Assembly (NCBI GenBank): GCA_002205965.3
Contig: NADL03000596.1
Coordinates: forward strand, 806,001 to 870,000
Reading direction: 5' to 3'
Origin: Kappaphycus alvarezii
Taxonomy: Eukaryota > Rhodophyta > Florideophyceae > Gigartinales > Solieriaceae
DNA length: 64,000 nt
This document shows positions 56,390 through 64,000 of this stretch, one piece after another. Below the pieces are notes generated by a model, which did no database searches, was not told the origin of the DNA, and worked only from the letters and a program-made list of their open reading frames with translations. A program made the translations under genes and the position numbers. Each line of letters begins with the position of its first letter. The stretch's first letter is position 1.

Positions 56390-57958
56390 CGACGCCCTCG
56401 ACGATACGCCATTCAACATTGCGTACATCGGTGTACACATCACAGAGGTACTTGACGCGAATGATGCGAGGAAGAATAACAGTAAGTTCAGAGCGGCAAA
56501 GCTACGAGAGATCACAGGGCTAAAGGAGCGTAAGGTATGGAAGGTTATCCCGAAGTCGGAAGTTCCAAAAAACGTCAACGTACTCGGCGGACGTTTTGTT
56601 CTTACAATCAAGAACATTGGAACTCAGGACGAGATGGAGAAGGCGCTCTACATCGCATAAGGGTACAGTGATAAGGATAAACCCTACATGGTTCATGATA
56701 TTGCAAACTTGCGGTCTTCCTCAATCCATCTCATACTTTCTTGCAGCGATTAAGGCTTTCCGCATATTTTCACATGACGTTAACCACGCTTATTTTCAGA
56801 ACAAAGACAACATGAGCAGGAGTATTTTTATCCTACCAAAGCGCGAGGACTTAGAAATTATTGGTATAACTGATGAGGAGATATTAGAACTCCTACGTCC
56901 GCTCTATGTTACATGCGATGTCGGTGACTACTGGGGTGTGACCGCACACTTTCATGTTGAAGAGGATCTTGGTATGAAACAGACAGTCGGGGATCCCGCG
57001 CTGTACCTCAAGATATCGGATGGAGAACTCGAAGGAGTGGTAGGCATCTATGTTGATGACAACATCCATGTAGGGAACCGCAACTTCGAGGAGACTAATG
57101 AGGAAAGCCTCAAGCGATTTGACTCTAAGCCACGTGTCTACGATAACTTTGATTTTTTCGGAACTGTTAACAAAAAAACCAAGCGGGGAGAGTTTGCCGT
57201 AACGCAAGAGCGACATGACCGTCGTATTTCAAAGGCAGCGAGAGACTGCACGTTCCAGGAATTTCGGAAGTTGAGAGCAAGCCTTTCATGGCTCGCAAAC
57301 ACGCCTCCGGAACTGTGCTGCCTCATTAACAGGGCTGCACAAGTAACAAGGGAGACATTCTCGAAGGAGAAAATCAAGGAATTTAATAAGGCAGTGAAGA
57401 TAGCGAATAGAAGGGCAGTTAGTGGGTTGACCTCCAGCGCTCTTGAATCCTCCTCCCTACGTTTCAATATGTATGCAGATGCTGCTTTTGCGTCGAATGA
57501 CGATCTATTATCTCAACTCGGGCACATTGCTATCTGACGAAACAGGGAAGTGCCACATCCTACACTACTCGAGTAGGAAGTCGAAACGGGTTGTTCGATT
57601 GATCATGGGTGGCGAGGTACATGCGTTTGCGGACGGATTTGATAGGTCTTTCACCATGAAGAAGGATCTTGAGATGCTATTGGGTATGCCTATCCCGCTT
57701 TATTGCTTTACCGACTCTAAAGAGCTTTTCGACTCCGTCACCAAAGGTCAGCAAACGACTGAGAAGAGACTAATGATCGATATCATTGCTGCTCGTGAAT
57801 CATACAAGAGCAAGGGAATCACTCAGATCGGTTTAATTGGTTCTGCTACCAACCCAGCTGATGGTCTGTCTAAGGTTAATGACAATGGATCACTGCTAGA
57901 TCTCATGGATTCAGGTGTAGACAAATGCCCAGTAGAGCAGTGGATTATTCGACCGTAA
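56390..57958 (+). pseudogene. pol: Copia-2 reverse transcriptase and RNase H
   Basis: The start KFRAAKLREITGLKERKVWK and NVLGGRFVLTIKNIGTQD is interrupted by a TAA at 56657 and a shift. The main frame 56596-57537 contains AIKAFRIFSHDVNHAYFQ (motif A), FILPKREDLEIIGITDEEIL, RPLYVTCDVGDYW, GVVGIYVDDNIHVGN (YVDD), FDFFGTVNKKTKRGEF and RKLRASLSWLANTPPELCC, then MYADAAFASNDDLLSQLGHI. RNase H finishes in frame 57443-57958 with PLYCFTDSKELFDSVTKG, IDIIAARESYKSKGI and TNPADGLSKVNDNGSLLDLM. The stop lies 28 bp before the 3' LTR. Nearly intact. Confidence 0.88.
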
Positions 57959-57986
57959 CATGCTCCCAACTTGAAAAATGCCGGAG

Positions 57987-58281
57987 TGTGAAAGTCAAAT
58001 GTCCACTGAAGCAATGCCATTGACGGATCATGGTAGTTGGTAGCTTGATGCCGATGTTAGTTTTACTGATACGTTAAGGCCGCTATCATTTTCAAATGTG
58101 CAGCGTCGTCAGAATAAGAGCGTGTTGCTCCGGGTGGAGTTCTCATGTTCCACCTGGTAAGCTTCTTGTTTTGTCTCGTACATCGACACTTCTCGCCCGC
58201 CCTTTTCGCCGACGGTACGAGCGGACAAGCGAGAGCAACAGGCCGGTCGAAGACCTGCGATCGCGAGACAGAGCAACAACA
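57987..58281 (+). repeat. Copia-2 3' LTR
   Basis: 295 bp, starts TGTGAAAGTC after TTGAAAAATGCCGGAG and ends CAACAACA. Confidence 0.95.
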
Positions 58282-58286
58282 TGACT
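58282..58286 (+). repeat. Copia-2 right target-site duplication (TGACT)
   Basis: Exact match to 51125-51129. Confidence 0.9.
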
Positions 58287-58680
58287 GTAGGGCTAGGAAC
58301 TAACCAGATGGTCCACGTCGGTCACTACCATAAAAGTTGGCGGGGTATCAGCCAGCTTATCTGTTTCAGCCTGAACCCTTCGTGCTCCCCATTTAAAAAC
58401 CTACTGCAGACAGCCATTTTCAATTACACCATTATGAAGTTTAGTGCATTCAGTATCGATTAGGTTTTTTATTCATTAGCTGTCGCTTGATCACGCTGCT
58501 GTCAGGAGAATTGTAACTTTGTCGGTAGGCATGCTCGGCAGATGTACAGTACGTACTGTACTGCAATTGCACCATATGCGGGCAACTAATGGATCTCAAC
58601 CCCTTTATACATTGATTTTAATAAGTAGAAAGAGTAGAAAGACGCTTTTACTGTGGGTTCCATGAGTCGAGCTGGGGCTC
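58287..58680. other. Short interval with an 18-bp palindrome
   Basis: No coding signal. Contains the perfect palindrome GTACAGTACGTACTGTAC at 58544-58561, the same word family as the inverted repeat at 25.8 kb. Confidence 0.7.
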
Positions 58681-59441
58681 TCAGGCATCAGGAGATGCGA
58701 GAGAAAGGACACGGCGGGCGACAGCGTGGGCTGTCAGTTGGAGGACCAGGGAGGAGAGGGTAGTGACCATGCGGTCACTATTCGACAGCAGCGGTAGTGC
58801 CGCGTCTTGTGGAGAAGAAGGCCGCGATCTTCCCAAGCGCGTGTGGAGCAGAGGAGCCCAGTGCCCCGTGTGTGTCAAACACGAGGGGGAAGAAGTCAGC
58901 GTGTATTGTTGCGCAAAGGTCTGCGTAGCGTGCCCTCTTCTGGTATCCACAGGGGAAGTGGCGCCGCCTGGGGTCTTGCGGTCGTTGGGGATGGCGGCAG
59001 CTGTGTACGGACTTGCGACAAAGACATCTATTGCGCAGGGACGAGGAGAGCATTCGTAGTTGTTGATTAAGATGTCCATCCTGCGACGCTCTTGGGGCGG
59101 GAGGTGGTTTTCCGCGGGGAAAGTGTACTCGAGGGTGGGGTTGAGCATTGCGGATGGGTGCCGAAGCAAGGAGAACAGCTTGTTCCGTAGGTGATTGCGC
59201 CTTCGGTGAAATCCTTCTATGGTTGGGCAGAGAGTCGCATGTCTGCAAAGCGGGTCGAGGAGGGGCGGGGAGCGAAAGTGGGACAGCAGACATCGAGGGC
59301 ACCGGTCGAGGCCACTGAAGACCGGGTTGCCGAGGCGCAGTAGGACCATGTACGTCCAGATCTCGGGGGAGACTCGAATGGAGCTGCGTGAGTCTGGGAG
59401 CGTGGGGAAAGGGGAGTTGGCAGAGCGGTTCGGCAGCTAGG
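58640..59441 (-). pseudogene. RLE-type LINE, C-terminal endonuclease part
   Basis: The minus-strand frame 58681-59349 has VLLRLGNPVFSGLDRCPRCL (Cys-x2-Cys), PLCRHATLCPTIEGF (His, Cys) and HRRRNHLRNKLFSLL (RN/H-like), then RRRMDILINNYECSPRPCAI and IDVFVASPY, the PD-D/E-xK-like pair seen in the LINE at 26.5 kb. It matches that subfamily in layout, and is joined at 59442 to the left arm of an 800-bp inverted repeat holding the RT thumb region. Confidence 0.7.
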
Positions 59442-60241
59442 ATTCCTCGCTAGGCGTTGGGCTGCAGTTTCATGTTGCGGGGGGGAGGTTAGGTATGCTT
59501 GGAGGCGTTGCTCGTGAATGGCAGTGGTGATTGTTGACTGGACGCCTTGCGGGGGGCCGACCGTTTGAAGGCGGGCGAGCGGGGGCTAGAGTTGGAGGTG
59601 GGCGGGGAGGAGGGACTTGTCGAGGGAGCTGTGCGTTCTGCGGACGGCAGAGGTTAGGAGGTGGCGTCCGTCTTCCGGGAGTAGGTCGAGGATGGTGTTG
59701 TAGGTACTGAGCATTGAGCAGAGATGTGCCGCGGCGTAAATGGAGGATGTAAGTGTGAGTCCCAGGCCGCCCATTGTGAATGGAAGTGTTGCGCAGTACC
59801 AAGAAGCCTGATGAAGGTCGCGATGAATCCTTTGGAAAGCCCCTCGCAGTTCCGCCTTCAAGACGCCCCCCGACCGACACCGCCGACGATCCCGACCACC
59901 CAACGCCTCTCACCCGTCGCGCCCGCTCCACCATCGCTTCCACCGCCCGCAGGCTCTGTGCACCCGAACCGTGCCGACTTATCCACGTGCAAGTTGCTGA
60001 AAGCACTGGACGAATTCGAAGCCCGTCTCACATCCGTCACGCCCTGCGGGAGGGAGGACTGCGTGCACCTCTTGCTGTGCTCCAGTCTGCCACTCCTTCG
60101 ATCTTCTTCCTGATCGCACCCGAGCGTGCTGTCCCGCTCATCCCCACGCATACAGGAGGTTCCGCCACAAGCCACCACTGAGGACCTCATTGTACCCAAG
60201 CTGCAGTTCACGGAAATACAGAATCCCCGCGAAGCCTGCCG
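59442..60241 (-). repeat. Left arm of 800-bp inverted repeat (LINE RT middle part)
   Basis: Complementary to 61731-62530 over its whole length. Minus-strand reading contains the thumb phrase CATLPFTMGGLGLTLTSSIY and LKAELRGAFQRIHRDLHQAS. Differences from the other arm that I checked are only in run length (for example 7 versus 6 and 6 versus 5 G/C). Confidence 0.9.
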
Positions 60242-61730
60242 CTCTGACGCCGACCTCGGCGCATTCTGTCAAATCATCACTGCTGAAATCGACCGCCTCT
60301 CCTCTGACGAGTGCAAATGGCGCTTGCGCCACGACTTCCTCGCTACCCTTCGCCCAATCGCCGACTCACTCCTACCTAACCAAGCCTCCACCGGGACCCC
60401 ACCCGCCCGTGTGCAAGGGCCCCGCCCCCCGACCCCCCAACTCCCGAACCTGTGCCCTTCCCAGCCATCGACATCCCCCAGCCCCCCCCGGCTCCCCCTC
60501 AAAGCGTTCTTGACGACTTCGAAATTGACGGCCCCCTCCCACGAACCCGCTACGCACACCGCTTCCACTTGATGCTGCCATGGTCACATCCCATTGAGTG
60601 CATCACCCACATCCCAACCACCCAGCCATGCCCGACACCCGACATTATCTATCAACTGCGGATCCCAACGTTGAACTACCTACCCAACAGCTTCCGCGCA
60701 GACTTTCATCGCCTATTCCACGATCTCTACACCCGATACAACTCAGCCCGCACACAAGACACCCAAGCTGAAGCACTCTCTTGCATCCTGGCAACGCCAA
60801 AACTAGTTCTTAGAAGGAATGGCCGGCACGAGACACGAACTCGCTCTTCACTGACGTTCATCTCAACCCTTCGCAATCGCATCCACCTCGCTAGACAAGG
60901 ACAGTGGCAACAGCTTTACACGCGTTGCACTGACGCCTTTCCACCACTGCAACACCCCACTCCGCCGCAGAGGGCGACCCAGTCACCAATACAACGATGT
61001 CAACGATACGTCCGGGACGGATGTATCTCCAAAGCAACGGCTGCCCTGCCACAGAATACGCCACCGGCGACGCCCTCCCCAGCCACACTTCCCATCCTCC
61101 AAAACCTTCACCCCTCGCCCTCCACGAAGCCACGCCAACCCCTCAGCCCGAACTCCCCACCATCACCCCCTTCGCCGAGTCCACAGTTCGACGAGCCTTA
61201 CAAGCCCTGAATAGGACGAGCCTTACAAGCTCTGAATAGGCACTTGGCGCCCGGACCGGATGGCATGCGCCCCTCCATCCTTCGCGTCCTCTCCACGGCT
61301 CCAGCGGACGCGAACCACAAGCAAACGCACTGTCAGCCCTAACGGACTTCGTCAACAAGTTAGCAAACGGCACTGTACCCACCTCACTCAAACCTGCCTC
61401 TCCGCCGCATCACTGATCGCAATCCCGAAAAGCTCACCTGACTCCCTAGGTCTACGGCCCATAGCAATCGGCATCCTATACAGACGTTTTGTGGCACGGC
61501 TCCTCGCAGCTAGACTCAGCAACGACGGCGTCTTTCTCTCGCACCTACGACCGCTGCAACACGCAGTTGGCCCTAAACACGGCATTGAAGCTGTCATACG
61601 CCCTCCGCCTCACGGCTTCTGCCCTCAAAGATCAAGACTACGTCCTATTGAAAATCGACCTCTCCAACGCCTTCAACAGCGTGGAGCGCTCCTGTTTTTT
61701 CCGCTCGGTCATCCACTACGCCCCACAGAT
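60242..61730 (+). pseudogene. RLE-type LINE, N-terminal part of RT ORF
   Basis: The unique spacer of the inverted repeat. It contains SFRADFHRLFHDLYTRYNSA (after about 60680), RNRIHLARQGQWQQLY, LAPGPDGMRPSILRVLS (RT motif 0), LTDFVNKLANGTVPTSL, GLRPIAIGILYRRFVARLLA and DYVLLKIDLSNAFNSVERS (motif A, 61640-61690), in several frames. A 25-bp tandem duplication occurs at 61192-61241. Coding orientation is plus, opposite to the endonuclease part at 58.6-59.4 kb. Confidence 0.75.
61192..61241 (+). repeat. 25-bp tandem duplication in LINE RT
   Basis: Two units of ACGAGCCTTACAAGC(C/T)C plus TGAATAGG, adjacent, with one base difference. The duplication adds 25 bp and so shifts the frame next to motif 0. 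Confidence 0.85.
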
Positions 61731-62530
61731 CGGCAGGCTTCGCGGGGATTCTGTATTTCCGTGAACTGCAGCTTGGGTACAATGAGGTCCTCAGTGGTGG
61801 CTTGTGGCGGAACCTCCTGTATGCGTGGGGGATGAGCGGGACAGCACGCTCGGGTGCGATCAGGAAGAAGATCGAAGGAGTGGCAGACTGGAGCACAGCA
61901 AGAGGTGCACGCAGTCCTCCCTCCCGCAGGGCGTGACGGATGTGAGACGGGCTTCGAATTCGTCCAGTGCTTTCAGCAACTTGCACGTGGATAAGTCGGG
62001 CACGGTTCGGGTGCACAGAGCCTGCGGGCGGTGGAAGCGATGGTGGAGCGGGCGCGACGGGTGAGAGGCGTTGGGTGGTCGGGATCGTCGGCGGTGTCGG
62101 TCGGGGGGGCGTCTTGAAGGCGGAACTGCGAGGGGCTTTCCAAAGGATTCATCGCGACCTTCATCAGGCTTCTTGGTACTGCGCAACACTTCCATTCACA
62201 ATGGGCGGCCTGGGACTCACACTTACATCCTCCATTTACGCCGCGGCACATCTCTGCTCAATGCTCAGTACCTACAACACCATCCTCGACCTACTCCCGG
62301 AAGACGGACGCCACCTCCTAACCTCTGCCGTCCGCAGAACGCACAGCTCCCTCGACAAGTCCCTCCTCCCCGCCCACCTCCAACTCTAGCCCCGCTCGCC
62401 CGCCTTCAAACGGTCGGCCCCCGCAAGGCGTCCAGTCAACAATCACCACTGCCATTCACGAGCAACGCCTCCAAGCATACCTAACCTCCCCCCGCAACAT
62501 GAAACTGCAGCCCAACGCCTAGCGAGGAAT
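61731..62530 (+). repeat. Right arm of 800-bp inverted repeat (LINE RT middle part)
   Basis: Reverse complement of 59442-60241. Joined on its left to RT motif A; on its right the similarity ends abruptly at AGCGAGGAAT. RT motifs B (QGDP) and C (YADD) are not found in either arm, so the original element had already lost them or they were removed in the rearrangement. Confidence 0.9.
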
Positions 62531-62870
62531 TAGTAATAGTGAGAATGATATTATTTGTACCTAATTATGAGCTCATCCTCAATCGCTGCCAGAGGCGGCA
62601 TCGCCCGTCTATCGTAGATAACTTTTGTCTGCTCCAACGTGCTTTGAATCAGCATCTGGCGATGGATTATCCAATCACATTCCAGTTCATGTTTCAAGTG
62701 CATTTAAAGCTGAATCGTTTCCTGCTATACCGACTGAAAACCTCCTTGCCAATGGGCTTCTAGAGCTCCGGATGGCAAAGACACTCTCAGCAGAGACAAA
62801 TTGAGCCAGTGTTCTTACTCTAGATTGAACCAAGCCTGACTGCCTCGAATAATCTTCAAAAAATTTTCGC
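62531..62870. other. Spacer between LINE copies
   Basis: About 340 bp without coding signal, moderately AT-rich. No repeat was recognised. Confidence 0.5.
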
Positions 62871-62875
62871 GCCCC

Positions 62876-64000
62876 ACTTTTGATGACACACAACTCTGCG
62901 ATCCGCCAACTCCAGAGAACGTCCCAGTGCTCGCCTCCGACGAGCCAGCCCCGCCGGCACCTGTGGAGACCACACCAATTCGCTATTCGAGGAATGGGGC
63001 AGAGTCGGCAAATCAGCCGCACCAGAAGCTACCCACCATGGAGCAAATTTGTGTCACGCACACACCCGTCATGGCACACATTCCCACCAGGTTCCGGGGC
63101 ATTCTGGCAGAAACATATGCCAGAGCCATGAATGACGCCGCAGACGCCTGCCTAGCCCATCACTCGCATGCAACCGAAACGTTTGCAAAACTGTTCCTTT
63201 TTCCGGCCGTTATGCTTACAAACCTGTCTCACCCGGACTCCGGCACAACTCAAACCCGTCTGCAATCTATTGCGGACCAAATGCGAGACAGAATCGAGCT
63301 GTGGAACGCAGGACAGTTCGAGACCCTGTGGGAGCAAGCTACCCAACAATCTACATCCCGGCGCCCAGAGACAGTCTCGTCCTCCGAACAAGCACAACTC
63401 AATATTCGACGAGCAACTAAACTGGCCAAAGAGGGTGCGTACGGCAAAGCTGCACAGGCGCTAGGCTCCTTGGGCGTCCTCCCTCCGACGCCTAATGTGG
63501 TACAAGCACTTCTCGCCAAGCACCGCAACAGGCTCTCCACAGTGACAGCGGCCCTTCCACCCCACCTCAGACTACTGCTGTGTTCCGTGATTTCACTGCG
63601 GAGGAGGTTCTCGTCGCTGTAAGGGGCTTCAAACCGGGATCTTCTGCCGGCGGCTCAGGACTGAGGCCTAATCACCTGGCGGAACTGCTACGAGCCCCTA
63701 CTTCATCCAGACAGTCGGGATTTTTAGCTGCACTTGTCAGAACAGTGAACATTTTGGCAGCAGGGAAAGCTCCAGCCTCACTGGCCCCATGGATCGCGGG
63801 CGCCCCGCTTACACCGCTCGCAAAGAAGGACGGTACACCTCGCCCAATCGCCGTGGGCGAAACACTGCGTCGATTAGTTGGCAGTTGCCTCATGAAAAGG
63901 GCTACACCAAGAGCAGCACAGCACCTTCAACCGCTCCAAGTTGGAATCGCAACCCGTTCCGGAGCCGACACAGTCGTGCACGGCGTCCGAAGGGTCGTTC
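62876..64000 (+). pseudogene. RLE-type LINE ORF2, N-terminal half, runs off the window
   Basis: The open frame up to 63622 includes FDDTQLCDPPTPENVPVLAS, MEQICVTHTPVMAHIPTRFR, ETFAKLFLFPAVMLTNLSHP and IRRATKLAKEGAYGKAAQAL, equivalent to FRRAAHLAADAQYGRAMRTL of LINE-A at 6650. After a one-base shift near 63545 the RT continues: FRDFTAEEVLVAVRGFKPGS, SAGGSGLRPNHLAELLRAP, GAPLTPLAKKDGTPRPIAVG and LQVGIATRSGADTVVHGVRR. Motifs A-C and the nuclease lie beyond position 64000. The copy is well preserved. Confidence 0.85.

Larger units (their letters stand above)
51130..58281 (+). mobile_element. Copia-2: complete Ty1/copia LTR retrotransposon
   Basis: Both LTRs are 295 bp, begin TGTGAAAGTC and end AACA, and differ at about 11 positions (near 4%). 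A 5-bp TGACT duplication flanks the element. Inside are an unusually long leader (51425-53142), gag, protease, integrase, RT and RNase H in copia order. Catalytic residues survive in protease (DSGA), integrase (D, D, E) and RT (YVDD), though the reading changes frame several times. It sits 111 bp downstream of the Helitron end. Confidence 0.95.

Overview
This is eukaryotic nuclear DNA: a small island of host genes inside a dense, nested landscape of transposable elements. The evidence is spliceosomal-type introns, LTR retrotransposons, restriction-endonuclease LINEs, a Helitron, and host genes for an ER-membrane RING-CH ubiquitin ligase, a ubiquitin-specific protease and triosephosphate isomerase. 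The isomerase is of the plant/red-algal style, and the host genes are compact, nearly intron-free and embedded in Copia/Gypsy repeats. I infer a red alga (florideophyte type, such as Chondrus relatives); a chytrid, oomycete or other alga cannot be excluded from sequence alone.

Layout. 0-0.4 kb: C-terminal scrap of a LINE with a restriction-like endonuclease (RLE). 1.7-13.1 kb: Copia-1, an old Ty1/copia element with two recognisable LTRs, broken by a 4.4-kb RLE-type LINE (LINE-A, 4895-9287) flanked by a perfect 12-bp target duplication. 13.1-20.1 kb: Gypsy-2, very decayed, hit by a 5'-truncated LINE-A relative at 18.2 kb with its own 10-bp duplication. 20.1-25.4 kb: AT-rich DNA with two decayed PIF/Harbinger-like transposases in opposite orientation. 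25.9-27.5 kb: truncated RLE-LINE on the minus strand. 27.9-36.5 kb: host island, all minus strand (Doa10/MARCH6-type E3 ligase, a USP30/UBP27-like deubiquitinase, triosephosphate isomerase, and a small unrecognised gene). 37.2-44.7 kb: Gypsy-1, with about 2% LTR divergence and an essentially single-frame gag-pol. 45-51.0 kb: an autonomous-type Helitron (Rep plus PIF1-like helicase) with a 3' hairpin and CTAG end. 51.1-58.3 kb: Copia-2, with equal 295-bp LTRs and a TGACT target duplication. 58.6-62.5 kb: RLE-LINE pieces arranged around an 800-bp inverted repeat. 62.9-64 kb: the 5' half of another RLE-LINE running off the window.

The most unusual observation is in Gypsy-1. Between the integrase end and the 3' LTR, the antisense strand carries an ATG-initiated 203-codon ORF (44043 down to 43432). 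Its first 30 residues closely imitate the histone H3 tail, keeping the equivalents of K4, K9, S10 and K14, while the rest is not a histone fold. Copia-1 also carries antisense coding-like sequence (an acidic protein) in the equivalent position, so antisense accessory genes may be a recurring feature of LTR elements here.

All three recognisable host genes contain single-base frameshifts located in homopolymers, and the two arms of the 800-bp inverted repeat differ, where I compared them, only in homopolymer length. Homopolymer miscalls in the assembly are therefore likely. The host genes are probably intact in the organism, and some frameshifts in the mobile elements may be artefacts too.
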